Assembly: GCF_904849725.1 (NCBI RefSeq)
Contig: NC_058522.1
Span: 456,756,844 to 456,820,843 of the forward strand
Direction of reading: 5' to 3'
DNA from: Hordeum vulgare subsp. vulgare
Lineage: Eukaryota; Streptophyta; Magnoliopsida; Poales; Poaceae
DNA: 64,000 bases
The notes beneath the pieces are model-generated. The model worked only from the letters and a program-made list of their open reading frames with translations, did no database searches and was not told where the DNA came from. The position numbers and the translations under genes were made by a program. Each line of letters begins with the position of its first letter. Positions within the stretch are counted from its first letter, which is position 1. Below, in pieces: positions 23,272-36,353 of the stretch.

Positions 23272-26200
23272 TAGGTTCATGCGTAGATGTAATCTCAAGT
23301 AGAACACAAAAGTTTTTGTGGGCGGTAATGTGCGTTTTTCTGCCCTCCTTAGTCTTTTCTTGATTCCGCGGTATTGTTGGATCGAAGCGGCTCGGACCGA
23401 CATTACTCGTACGCTTACGAGAGACTGGTTTCATCGCTATGAGTAACTCCGTTGCTCAAAGATGACCGGCGAGTGTCAGTTTCTCCAACTTTAGTTGAAT
23501 CGGATTTGACCGAGGAGGTCCTTGGATGAGGTTAAATAGCAATTCATATATCTCCGTTGTGGTGTTTGCGTAAGTAAGATGCGATCCTACTAGATACCCA
23601 TGGTCACCACGTAAAACATGCAACAACAATTAGAGGGCGTCTAACTTGTTTTTGCAGGGTATGCTTGTGATGTGATATGGTCAACGATGTGATGTGATAT
23701 ATTGGATGTATGAGATGAGCATGTTGTAATAGTTAATATCGACTTGCACGTCGATTGTACGGCAACCGGCAGGAGCCATAGGGTTGTCTTTAAACTAACG
23801 TTTGTGCTTGCAGATGCGTTTACTATATTGCTAGGACATAGATTTAGTAGTAATAGCATGAGTAGCACGACAACCCCGATGGCGACACGTTGATGGAGAT
23901 CATGATGATGGAGATCATGGTGTGACGCCGGTGACAAGAAGATCGTGCCGGTGCTTTGGTGATGGAGATCAAGAAGCACATGATGATGGCTATATCATGT
24001 CACTTATGAATTGCATGTGATGTTAATCCTTTATGCACCTTATCTTGCTTAGAACGACGGTAGCATTATGAGGTGATCTCTCACTAAAATTTCAAGACGA
24101 AATTGTGTTCTCCCCGACTGTGCACCGTTGCGACAGTTCTTCGTTTCGAGACACCACGTGATCATCGGGTGTGATAGACTCAACGTTCACATACAACGGG
24201 TGCAAAACAGTTGCACACGCGGAACACTCGGGTTAAGCTTGACGAGCCTAGCATGTGCAGACATGGCCTCAGAACACATGAAACCGAAAGGTCGAGCATG
24301 AATCGTATAGTTGATATGATTAGCATAGAGAGGCTTACCACTGAAACTATTCTCGACTCACGTGATGATCGGACTTGAGATAGTGGATTTGGATCATGTA
24401 CCACTCAAATGACTAGAGATATGTACTTTTTGAGTGGGAGTTCTTAAGTAATATGATTAATTGAACTAATTGTCATGAACATAGTCTAATGGTCTTTGCG
24501 AATTACGATGTAGCTTGCGCTATAGCTCTACTATTTTTATATGTTCCTAGAGAAAATTTAGTTGAAAGTTGATAGTAGCAAACTTTGTAGAGGATTGTCC
24601 TCGTTGCTGTGCAGAAGGCTTATGTCCTTAATGCACCACTCGGTGTGCTGCACCTCGAGCGTCGTCTATGGATGCTGTGAACATCTGACATACACGTTTC
24701 TGATAACCACACGATAGTTCAGTGCAAAATACTTAATGGCTTAGAAGCAAGGCGCCGAAGACGTTTTGAAACGTCTCGGAACATAAGTGATGTTCTAAAG
24801 AGATGAAATTGTGATTTCATGCTTGTGCCCTTGTTAAGAGGTACGAGACCTCTGACAAGATTCTTTGTCCACAAAGTAAAGGAGAAAAGCTTAATCGTTG
24901 AGCATGTGCTCAGATTGTCTGAGTACGACAATCGCTTGAATCAAGTGGGAGTTAATCTTCTAGATGAGATAGTGATGGTTCTCCAAAGTCACTGCCACCA
25001 AGCTATGAGAGCTTCGTGATGAAGTATAACATATCAAGGATAGATACAATGATCCTTGAGCGATTCGCGATGTTTGACACTGCGAAAGTAGAAATCAAGA
25101 AGGAGCATCAATAGTTGATGGTTAGTAAAACCACTAAGTTTCAAGAAAGGCAAGGGCTAGAAGGGATACCTCGTGAAATGGCAAAACAGTTGTTGCACTA
25201 ATGAAGAGACCCAAGATTAAACCCAAACCCAAGACTAAGTGCTTCTGTAATGAGGGGAACAGTCACTGAGGCGGAGCAACTCTAGATACTTGGTAGATAA
25301 GAAGGCTGACAAAAGTCGAAAGAAGTATATTTGATATACATGATGTTGATGTGTACTTTACTAGTACTCCTAGTAGCACGAGGGTATTGGATACCGGTTC
25401 GGTTGCTAAGTGATTAGTAACACGAAATGAAAGCTTCGGCATAAACGAAGACTAGCTAAAGGCGAGGTGACGATACGTGTTGGAAGTGTTTCCAAGGTTG
25501 ATATGATCAAACGTCGCACACTCCATCTACCATCGGGATTGGTGTTAAACCTAAATGATTGTTATTTGGTGCTTGCGTTAAGCATGAACATGATTGGATC
25601 GTGTTTATTGCAATACGATTATTCATTTAAAGAGAATAATGGTTACTCTATTTGCTTGAATAATCACCTTCAATGGTTTGTTGAATCTCGATCGTAGTGT
25701 TACACATGTTCATAATATTGGTGCCAAAAGATACGAGGTAATGATGATAGTACTACTTACTTGTGGCACTGCCGCTTGAGTCATGTTGGTATAAATTGCA
25801 TGAAGAGGCTCCATGCTGATGGATCTTTATACTCACTTGATTTTGAATCACTAGTGACATGCAAATCATACCACATGAGCAAGGCCTTGTTTTCATTGAG
25901 ATGAAACAAGATAGTAACTTGTTGGAAGTGATACATGTTGATGTATGCAGTCCAATGGGTGCTGAGGCACGCAGTGGATATCATTATGTTCTTACTTCAA
26001 TGACGATTTGAGCAGATACAAGAGTATTTACTTAATGAATCACAAGTCTGAAATATTGAAAGGTTCAATTCTGTTTCAGGAATGAAGTTCGTCGTAACAA
26101 GAGGATAAACTGTCTACGATATGATCATAGAAATGAATATCTGAGTTACGAGTTTTGGTACGCAGTTAAGACAATGTGGAAATTGTTTCGCAGTTCATGC

Positions 26201-28218
26201 CACCTGGGACATCATAATGTGATGATGTGTGTGAACGTCATAGCCACGCACTATTTGGTATGGTGGATGCTATGATGTCTCTTATCGAATTACCACTATC
26301 GTTTATGGGTTATGCATTAGAGACAACTGCATTCACTTTAAATAGGGCACCGCGTATTTCCGTTGAGATGACACAGTATAGACTGAGGTTTAGAGAAATC
26401 TAAACTGTCGTTTCTTGAAAGTTTGGGGCTTCGACACTTGTGTGAAAAAGTTTCAGTCGAATAAGCTCAAACCCAAAGCGGATAAATGCATCTTCATGGG
26501 ATATCCAAAACAGTTGGGTACATCTCCTATCTCAGATCCGAAAGCAAAGTGTTTGTTTCTAGAAACGGATCCTTTCTCGAGGAAAGGTTTCTCTCGAAAG
26601 AATTGAGTGGGAGGGTGGTAGAACTTAATGAGGTTATTGAACCATCACTTCAACCAGTGTGTAGCAGGGCGCAGTAAGCTATTCCTGTGGCGCCTACACC
26701 AATTGAAGTGAAAGCTGAAGATGGTGATCATCGAGCATCGGATCAAGTTACTACAAACCTCGTAGGTTGACAAGGTTGTGTACTACTGCAGAGTGGTACG
26801 GTAACCCTGTCTTGGAGGTCATGTTGTTGAGCAACAGTGAACCTACGAGTTATGGAGAAACAATGGTGGGCCCGGATTCCGACAAATGGCTGGAAGCCAT
26901 GAAATCCGAGAGAGGATCCATGTATGAAAACAAAGTGTAGACTTTGGAAGAACTACTTGATGGTCATAGTACTGTTGAGTAAAGATGGATCTTTAAAAGG
27001 AAGACAGACGATGATGGTGATAAGTCACTATTAAGAAAAGCTCGACTTGTCGCAAAGATGTTTCCGACAAGATCAAGCAGTTGACTATGATGAGACTTTC
27101 TCACTCGTAGCGATGCTAAAAGTCTGTTAGAATTATGTTAGTAGTTGCCGCATTATTTATGAAATATTGAACATAGGATGTCAAAACATTGTTTCCTCGA
27201 CGGTTTCCTTGAGCAAACATTGTATGTGATACAACCAGGAGGTTTTGTCGATCCTAAAGATACTAGCAAGTATGCAAGCTCCAGCGATCCTTCAATGGAC
27301 TGGTGCAAGCATCTGGGAGTTGGAATATACACTTTGATGAGATGATCAAAGATTTTGGGTTTGTACAAGGTTTATGAGAAACTTGTATTTCCAAAGAAGT
27401 GAGTGGGAGCACTATAGAATTTCTGATAAGTATATGTGGTTGACATATTGTGGATCAGAAGTAATGTAGAATTTCTGTAAAGCATACAAGGTTGTTTGAA
27501 AAGAGTTTTTCAAAGGAATACCTGGATTGCGCTACTTGAACGTTGAGCATCAAAGATCTATGGTGATAGATCAAAAGCGCTTAATAGAAGTTTCAACAAG
27601 ATGCATGCCTTGACAAGTTTTTGAAGGAGTTCAAAATAGATCAGCAAAGAAGGAGTTCTTGGTTGCGTTGTGAGGTGTGAATTTGAGTAAGACTCAAAAC
27701 CCGACCCCGGCAGAATAAAGAGAATAGACGAAGGTCGTCTTCTATGCCTTGGCCGTAGAATCTGAAGTATGCCATGCTGGGTACCGCACGTGATGTGTGC
27801 CTTGACTCAAAGTCTGTTGAGAGGTACAGAAAGTGATCCATGATTGAATCACTAGCAGCGGTCAAAATTTATCCTTAGTAACTGATGGACTAAGGAATTT
27901 TTCTCGATTATAGAGGTGGTTAAAGAGTTTGTCGTAAAGGGTTACGTCGATGCAAGCTTTGACACTAATCCGAATAACTATGAGTAGTGAAACGGATTCG
28001 TATAGTAGAGTAGATATTTGGAGCATTTCCGAATAACACGTAGTAGCAGCATCTATAAGATGACATAAAGATTTGTAAAGAACGCACGGATTTGAAAGTT
28101 TCAGAACCGTTGACTAAAACCTCTCTCACGAGCAAGACGTGATCAGACCCCATAACTATATGGGTGTTGGATTCGTTGGAATCACATGGTGATGTGAACT
28201 AGATTATTGACTCTAGTG

Positions 28219-28230
28219 CAAGTGGGAGAC
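28219..28230 (+). other. Angela polypurine tract
   Basis: CAAGTGGGAGAC immediately precedes the 3' LTR. Confidence 0.75.
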
Positions 28231-30058
28231 TGTTGGAAATATGCCCTAGAGGCAATAATAAATTAGTTATTATTATATTTCTTTGTTCATGATAATCGTT
28301 TGTTATCCATGCTATAATTGTATTGATTGGAAACACAGTGCATGTGTGGATACATAGACAAAACACTGTCCCTAGTAAGCCTCTAGATGACTAGCTCGTT
28401 GATCAAAGATGGTCAAGGTTTCCTGGCCATAGGCAAGTGTTGTTACTTGATAACGGGATCACATCATTAGGAGAATCATGTGATGGACTAGACCCAAACT
28501 AATAGACGTAGCATGTTGATCGTGTCATTTTGTTGCTACTGTTTTCTGCGTGTCAAGTATTTGTTCCTATGACCATGAGATCATATAACTCACTGACACC
28601 GGAGGAATGCTTTGTGTGTATCAAACGTCGCAACGTAACTGGGTGACTATAAAGATGCTCTACAGGTATCTCCGAAGGTGTTCGTTGAGTTAGTATGGAT
28701 CAAGACTAGGATTTGTCACTCCGTATGACGGAGAGGTATCTCGAGGCCCACTGGGTAATACAACATCACACACAAGCCTTGCAAGCAATGTGACTTAGTG
28801 TAAGTTGTAGGATCTTGTATTACAGAACGAGTAAAGAGACTTGTCGGTAAACGAGATTGAAATAGGTATGCGGATACTCACGATCGAATCTCGGGCAAGT
28901 AACATACCGAAGGACAAAGGGAATGACATACGGGATTATATGAATCCTTGGCATTGAGGTTCAAACGATAAGATTTTCGTAGAATATGTGGGATCCAATA
29001 TGGGCATCCAGGTCCCGCTATTGGATATTGACCGAGGAGTCACTTGGGTCATGTCTACATAGTTCTCGAACCCGCAGGGTCTGCACACTTAAGGTTCAAC
29101 GTTGTTTTATGCGTATTTGAGTTATATGGTTGGTTACCGAATGTTTTTCGGAGTCCCGGATGAGATCACGGACGTCACGAGGGTTTCTGGAATGGTCCGG
29201 ATACGAAGATTGATATATAGGATGACCTCATTTGATTACCGGAAGGTTTTCGGAGTTACCGGGAATGTACCGGGAATGACGAATGGGTTCCGGGTGTTCA
29301 CCGGGGGGGAGGGGGGGCAACCCATCCCGGGGAAGCCCATAGGCCTTGGGGGTGGCGCACCAGCCCTTTGTAAGCTGGTGGTACAGCCCAAGAAGGCCCT
29401 ATGCGCCATAGGAAGAAAATCAAAGAGAAAAGAAAAAAAGGAGGTGGGAAAGGAGAGAAGGACTCCACCTTCCAATCCTAGTTGGACTAGGATTGGAGGA
29501 GGACTCCTCCTCCCTTGGTGGCGCAGCCCTTGGGGCTCCTTGAGCCTCAAGGCAAGCCTCCCCTCCCTCCTCCTATATATATGGAGCAATTAGGGCTGAT
29601 TTGACACAACTTTTCCAAGGCAGCCCGACCACATACCTCCACGGTTTTACCTCTAGATCGCGTTTCTGCAGAGCTCGGGCGGAGCCCTGCCGAGATAAGA
29701 TCATCACCAACCTCCGGAGCGCCGTCATGGTGTCGGAGAACTCATCTACCTCTTCATCTCTCTTGCTGGATCAAGAAGGCCGAGATCATCGTCGAGCTGT
29801 ATGTGTGCTAAACGCGGAGGTGCCGTCCGTTCGGCACTAGATCGTGGGACGGATCGCGGGACGGTTCGTGGGACGGTTCGCGGGGCGGATCGAGGGACGT
29901 GAGGACGTTCCACTACATCAACCGCGTTCACTAACGCTTCTGCTGTGCGATCTACAAGGGTACGTAGATCGGAAATCCCCTCTCGTAGATGAACATCACC
30001 ATGATAGGTCTTCGTGCGCGTAGGAAAATTTTTGTTTCCCATGCGACGTTCCCCAACA
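28231..30058 (+). repeat. Angela 3' LTR (1828 bp)
   Basis: Same length as the 5' LTR. Differences are mostly single substitutions, clustered in the 3' fifth near 29720-29760. It ends CCCCAACA at 30058 before GTACG. Confidence 0.93.
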
Positions 30059-30063
30059 GTACG

Positions 30064-31748
30064 GCCGTTTGCACACTGGCTCTGTGCCTGGCTCAAGATC
30101 AATGACAAACTCGACTTCACGGTGCGGAGGCATGCCTGGGAGCTCTTCAGGAAACACATATTGATATTCGCAGACCACTGGGACTTGCTCAATAGGATTG
30201 ATGTCACCCTTTTCATTCAAGGAGAACAGACGGATTGTATCATCGCGCGTCGCGAATATAATAACGTCTTCCGAAGAGTGGGTAAGCTTCACTTATTTGG
30301 CTTCACAATCAATTGACGCCTTGTTCATGGCCAGCCAGTCCATACCAAGAATCAAGTCAATGTCGGAATTGCCCAAAACAATAGGAGATGCGAGAAAAGC
30401 ATAAGCGCCCATCTTGACAGAAACATCTGGGACGAACAACTGAGAGCTCATCCGCACACCCGGAGATACAACTTGCAATGACTTGGGAAGGAACTTGGTC
30501 GCAATATTATTACCAAATGCAAAGGGGTATGACATGAAGGAATGCGAAGCACCAGAATCAAATAACACTTTAGCAGGAATATCATTGACGAGGAGGTTAC
30601 CCATGATCACATCAGAGGAGTTGTCTGCTTCAGTTGCGTTCACCATGTTGACTCGAGCTGATCTGGGGTTGAATTTGACAAGAGCGTTGCTTGGAGGTTT
30701 GCCTGGAGGAGGAGGCGGCAGATGGAGCTGAGAACTACATTTGTTGGCATAGTGACCCTTCTGCCCACATTTGTGACAAGTGACATCTGCTGGCTACCGA
30801 AACTGAGTCTGAGGAGGCCCTTGCTTCTGATGCTGGTATCTCTGCTGAAAGCCAGGGTTGGGTGGGTGGGAAGAACCACGACCACCTGAGTGCTTCAGCT
30901 GCTGTGAGTGCCGAGGAGGAGGAGGAGAAACCCAAAACCTATGTTGCTTCTGAACCACCTGAGTCGAGGAAGAGCTGGAATCTCTGAAGCGCTTCTTGGA
31001 ATTTTCCACCCTGAGCAAGGCTGCCTCTGCTCTGAGAGCTAGGTTGTAGAACTTGTCAAACTCCTTAGGATCATGCAAGGAAAGAGCTAACTGCAAGTCT
31101 CTTTCAAGCCACCCCTGAACTGGTAGATCTTGCTCTTCTGATCCGGGATATCCTGCAGCGCGTAACGGGCCACCTCGTGGAACTGGACATTGTACTTGTA
31201 CACAGAATTGCTGCCCTGCTTCAAATGCCAGAACTTCTCACGCATCTCCTCTACAAAACTAGAAGGGATGTAGTGGGACCTGAAGTCACGACAAAACTCG
31301 TCCCAAGACATCACCATGTCGCCTGTGGAGTCCTTGAGCTGCTGCCACCATATAGAAGCCTGTCCCTTCAACTGAAACGTTGCAAACTTGACATAGTCCT
31401 CCGGACGCACATTGCTACACTCGAGATGTTTGTTCATATCACGGATCCAATCTTCTGCATCAAATGGCTGGTCGCAAGAAGTGAACGTCTTAGGCTGGTT
31501 GACAGGAACTGACTCAGACTCGCAAACTGATTTCCACCATGTTAAAAATTGCCTGGCTGTTGGTTGGATCTCTCTTGCAGCAACTGAATCAGCATCTGGG
31601 TGTTTGCATTAGTAGCTGCCATCATCGCTTGCCAGGCCTCTGCAGGAGGAGGAGGCGGCGGCGGCGGAGGAGGAGGAGGTGGAGGCGGCATATCCTCACG
31701 CCCTGGGGTCTGATGAGTCGGTGGAGCCATCCTGAAGACGGACAGCAT
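30064..31748 (-). pseudogene. Chromovirus gag and protease, inactivated
   Basis: In coding order: an N-terminal frame (31748-31542) with a run of 15 prolines after REDMP; a Gag core with ASIWWQQLKDSTG and FCRDFRSHYIPSSF (31437-31087); a region with PKEFDKFYNLALRAEAALLR (31096-30794); a CCHC knuckle CHKCGQKGHYANKC (about 30777-30736); and an aspartic protease with the active-site block FDSGASHSF and ILGMDWLAMN (30646-30293). A stop at 30293-30295 follows. The frame then runs to the Angela insertion at 30063. Stops follow GNF (about 31541) and LKETCS, and frame changes lie near 31440-31540 and 31090. The antisense ORFs are shadows. Confidence 0.88.
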
Positions 31749-32581
31749 ATTAGTCCACAGAATAATTGAAGATATTGCTGAATCAAAAGACAGAATATCT
31801 GAACAGAATTTAGCAATTGCACTTGAACAACATAGAAAGAATGCATCCTCAAAGTGACGGATGATAAAATTCCGATAAGGACCACTTCAAACAAGTGTGA
31901 GCTAGAATCGCTCGGAACAAACATATGATCGAGATTTTCCAAACCTCAATCAAGCGTCTGTAGGAAGATAGTCCTATAAGATACTACTAGATATCCCACC
32001 TATGAATTCCCAAAATAACTGTCATGCAATCTCGTACACGGATACAAGGAGTATTTCACACAACTCCTAAACTAACCCGTCACCTGTATCACATCCTTCA
32101 ACACACGACCAGCATCTCGGACCTTCATCTACAACAGATCCTCGTGATCACAACGATACCAAGTGTGGTAGTATCCCCGAACAATCTGCACCAGTACTGG
32201 GGACATCGGGGTTATCTCACCACTACCAGCATTGAAGCAATAACGAACATCCTTCGTTCTTAGATACTCAGAAATCTGAATGATGGTGATGTGCGCATGA
32301 ATCCCCCGGAGCTCAACTCCCCTGAGACTTAGAGCAGATAGGAGGCACCAGGACAGGATTCCGTCACATCGAAATCATATAGATTTCACAAATACCCGCG
32401 TGATCCTAAAAAAATTTGAGCGAGAAAAGGAGTAGAGTTAAAGATTTCCTAAGACGGGAACCTCACTAGAGCATAGAAGAGGAGAAAAAAGAATCCTACT
32501 CTCCGATATAACTAAGACTCAAAACATTTTCTAGACTCGACTCGGCCAAGTACGATCACACAAAGGCTCCTATGGTCGTAA
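31749..32581 (-). other. Chromovirus 5' leader
   Basis: Untranslated leader between PBS and gag. No coding frame or RNA gene is recognised; presumably it holds packaging signals (inference from position). Confidence 0.55.
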
Positions 32582-32594
32582 GGCTCTGATACCA
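32582..32594 (-). other. Chromovirus primer-binding site, initiator tRNA-Met type
   Basis: The coding strand reads TGGTATCAGAGCC three bases after the 5' LTR end CGTTACA. It matches the standard initiator tRNA-Met complement. Confidence 0.85.
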
Positions 32595-35500
32595 ACTTGT
32601 AACGACCAAGATGCGGTCCTTTACAATCTGGGGATCGGGGCCCCGAATAGGAAAGGAGCGCATCTAAGCGTCTCGCAAACAGGTAACACAACACATACAT
32701 AATAATAAAGATAGACAACCAGGGATTCAATTGCCTTCTCATAAATATCTCAGAGTACATCACACATACAACCAAGGTAGTTCCGCTACGGACTACAAAA
32801 CATAGGAAGGCTATGCTACCCTGCCCGCAGGCCCATGATCACGACCACGCCTCAGTCTTCTGGATAGTTCACGTAAAGGCGGTCTGTCTCCTCGTCGTAC
32901 TGCCACGCCAGCTGAGTGCCGTCGGGATCATCTGTCTCTGGGGTACCTGAACCTGTTGGGATTTTGGAGGAATCCGTGAGCCACGGGGACTCAGCAATCT
33001 AAGACCTTGGTGCCAGAACTAGTCAAGTTATTAGGTAGGATAAGGTGAAGTGTTTAAGGTTGCAGCATCCTAAGCTTGATTTAGTGGCTAACTTACGTAA
33101 GCACTTATGAAGGTGGTCTATACTAGCGGTCACGAATACTTGATCACTAAGTGATCCTGAACACCTACCTACGTCATTCATACCCCCACCGTGTTCCCAA
33201 CCGAAGAGAGATCTTGGAGGGGACAGTCACGGTTACGCACACAGTTGGCAATTTTATTAGCTTTTGTTTGAGTTATCTAATACCGGATGTTAACAAAATA
33301 TTCCAAGTTGCCACAAAACCACAGGCGCGGCTTTCCGAAAGATTAAACCCTGCAGGGGTGCTCCAACTAGTCCATCACAAACGTACACGGGTCGCAAAGT
33401 AATCCTCTATCACGAATCTCGTGATCTCGTCGGATTCCTTAGAGGAAAACCTCAACTCTGGGGGAAACCAAAGCTTCACTGGGATTCCTATACGCAAGAT
33501 ATATCGCTAAGGTAAGACAAGACTAGCAGGACCTCCCGACGTGTCGACGACCCCGATAAGAGCCTCGTATCTCAGTCTCAGGACAAACGGATGGAACTAG
33601 CTACAGGTACCAAACCTCAAGTTTCCTTGTGGTGGCCCCGCAGGCAGACCAGTTTGGACCAACACTCATGAGGAGCACTGGCCCGGGTTGTTGGTTAAAG
33701 ATCCTCGGGGTGATCATTCCCTATGCAGATTATTAAGTCATTAGCAAATTAACACCAATGTTGGGTCCTGCCGGACAAGCCTTAACACTACGCGATTTAT
33801 CGAGGTTGTCCCCATAACAACCCCGAACGTGTTAGGAGCGATCATTATGGAATCAAACACCGGTAACCGGTAAATAAGGCGGCAATAACGGAACAAAGCA
33901 CCCGGCAAAAAGGCTAGGCCTTCCGTCATTTACCAAGTATATAGGTGCATTAACTAAATAACAACATTTAAGATAATGATATCAAGCTCATGTTATCACA
34001 TGAGTCAAAGCACCTGCATCTAGCAACGCTAACATTAGTAGCTGAGCAAAACCTACTTAGCCCATCAAGTTTGCTAGGAAGGGATCAGTGTATGGGTTCA
34101 TGGCATATCAAGAGGCAATTTAATTCAGTGGTAGGCAGCGAGCAATATGACATGGAAACTCAAACTAGCATAACAAGTCTAGAGATGGAATCAAGGTCAT
34201 ATCATCTTGCCTGTGATATCCTCAGCTTGGAATGGTTCTTGTTCGTCCTACACGTACTCTCCTGACTCCACGTATTCGTTCTCCGATCCCGGTGCTACCC
34301 AACATAAGAATAACATCCAATGAACAACAGCACCTCAAGATGCAACAAGCACATGATGCAAGAGATGAATATGAGCATGCATCACTAATTTCTATCACTA
34401 GCACAAGCAAAAGAAACTAAGACAAGTTCCTGGACAGAACTGTACCCTAAGCTATTTTGACATGCATTAGAATGACATGATCAGATGCGTCTCGTGAAAA
34501 CGATGCAAAACCATATAAAGAACATTACAATCGGAGCTACGGATCAACGGGAATCAACGAAACAAGATATGAAGCCCTACGTGTCAAAATCAACACCACA
34601 CACTCAAATGGCACAAATCTGGTATTCCCAGGTTGCCAAGACATAAAACAACCCATAATGGATGGGGTGGAGCAAATAAGAACACCACAACATCAGCTAA
34701 GCACCCACAATCATCAAAATGACAAAACTACATAATCTGCCATAATCTGCATCTTAGCACTTTGTGAGCTACGTGCAAAGCACCTACAACCACCCAACTA
34801 TGTCAAATAATATATGTGGCTGTATCTAGCCAAGAATACTACCCGCACAAGCAAGATTCACACAAAAAGGAATTATACACAGGAAGATACAAGGCTGCAA
34901 ACATTCCCAAAACCATCAGATCTCAGGGACTTGGTGAAAATTCCTGCACCTGACTTTCTGTCTTTGTTCTGAAGCTTTTTGATGGCAGCCAAAACATAAC
35001 CTACAGGAATTCAAATGGGATGAAATTTTCCAAAGAGATGCACAAACATATCAGGTCCAAATTCCTAGCACTAAACTAAGGCTAGATCACAACACAATGA
35101 CCAGCACAACCTCATCTACAGGAGAAGAAAATGGTTCCAGATTCTCAGACTTAGTGAAATTCCAGATTTCACTAAGCTGGAATTTTCAGCCACATGCCCA
35201 CTTTGTCTAGGCATAACTTGCACACAAGTAACACCAAGAGATAAATGACACCACTATGGTTTAGAGCAAAACCCCTACTACTACCACACAAAAGCTCATG
35301 CCCTTGGGCTCAACCTATTTCATGGAAACAAAGAGCAAACTTGCAACACATTTGAATATGTCAACTCCAGAAAGTATCCTAATGGCAAAACTAACTTCAC
35401 CACTAGATTCCTTGGGATATTCTACCCCAAAATCATATATAATATGTGGGCACTTACTTGGAACAAGTGGCCACAAATTAAGGAAGAGGAAACTACTCCA

Positions 35501-36127
35501 AATCATGCCTAGTGAAAAGTGCATCATTTCATGTAGTTTCACTATGTCAACTACTACATGGTTGAGCTCATGTACACAATGACAAAGTGACATGGGGATT
35601 TGAACCCCATGTTTGTGTCATGCACATCAACTTCACAACCACTTCTACCAAGCTATCCACACATACAAATCACCATGCCCTCTCACATATGGACATGTGA
35701 AGGTGCATAGCTTTGCTTGAAAAGGTGGGGTGCTTCTCACACACACATCTAATCCACACCACACTACAACATCCTCTTGATCAAAACACAAGAAGAAGGT
35801 CTCTAAACATGTGACACAAGATGGGAACACCATACCACATACACACACACATGTGGCTAGCTTCATGTGTATGTACACACACACACACACATGCACACTC
35901 CACTATGCTTGCAAGCACAAGATTATACCAACACACACACATGTGAGCTTGCTCACACATACACCCAAAAATCACATCTCCTACTACATGCACATAACTA
36001 GAACAAGGTGTAAAACCTACTGGTGTTATATTTTTGGCAACACAACTTTGCTGCCCAAGCATCACAATTAACTACAAAGGCAAAACAGCAAAAGGCAAAA
36101 AACAATAGCAAGAAAATAAAAAAAGAG

Positions 36128-36197
36128 GATGCCCTGGGAATCGAATCCAGGACCTACTGGTCTACCACACCACCACACAACCACTGGGCTGACACCT
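36128..36197 (-). promoter_or_regulatory. tRNA-like module 1 in chromovirus 5' LTR
   Basis: Identical by eye to the copy at 17545-17614, including box A-like CAGCCCAGTGG and box B-like GGATTCGATTC. Confidence 0.5.
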
Positions 36198-36286
36198 ACT
36201 TCTCGATAGAACAGAGGGCTTATACAGGATAAGCCATCCCCTGCTGCTACTGCTGCACGAAATTAGACAGACAAAGAAAAGGGTTG

Positions 36287-36353
36287 AGGGGGGACTCGAA
36301 CCCGCAACCTCACGAGAACAATCACGAGACTCCAACCACTGCGCTACGAATCG
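36287..36353 (-). promoter_or_regulatory. tRNA-like module 2 in chromovirus 5' LTR
   Basis: Differs from the copy at 17704-17770 by one base (GCGGG for GTGGG before the T-loop). Box A TAGCGCAGTGG (36346-36336) and box B GGTTCGAGTCC (36302-36292) are both exact. Confidence 0.55.

Larger units (their letters stand above)
23258..28230 (+). pseudogene. Angela internal region, degenerate gag-pol
   Basis: Copia-order remnants survive in broken frames. A GAG-pre-integrase piece is near 25763-25860 (HADGSLYSLDFESL). An integrase start is near 25925-26010 (HVDVCSPMGAEARSGYHYV). An integrase C-terminal block is at 26415-26677 (KVWGFDTCVKKFQ, CIFMGYPK). A reverse-transcriptase start is near 26874-27060 (DKWLEAMKSE, RWIFKRKTDDDG). 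An RNase H scrap is near 27750-27880 (LAVESEVCHAG). Stops and indels are frequent throughout, far more than LTR divergence would predict. Nothing here could make an active enzyme. Confidence 0.8.
21430..30058 (+). mobile_element. Angela/BARE-type Ty1/Copia element, complete ends, decayed interior
   Basis: Two 1828-bp LTRs start TGTTGGAAATATGCCC and end CCCCAACA, with a perfect target duplication GTACG (21425-21429 and 30059-30063) inside the chromovirus pol. PBS and PPT are present. The interior (4973 bp) has no ORF above about 76 codons but keeps recognisable scraps of gag-pol. The LTRs differ at roughly 40-45 sites by eye (about 2.4%). At the commonly used 1.3e-8 per site per year this is somewhat under one million years. 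Confidence 0.95.
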
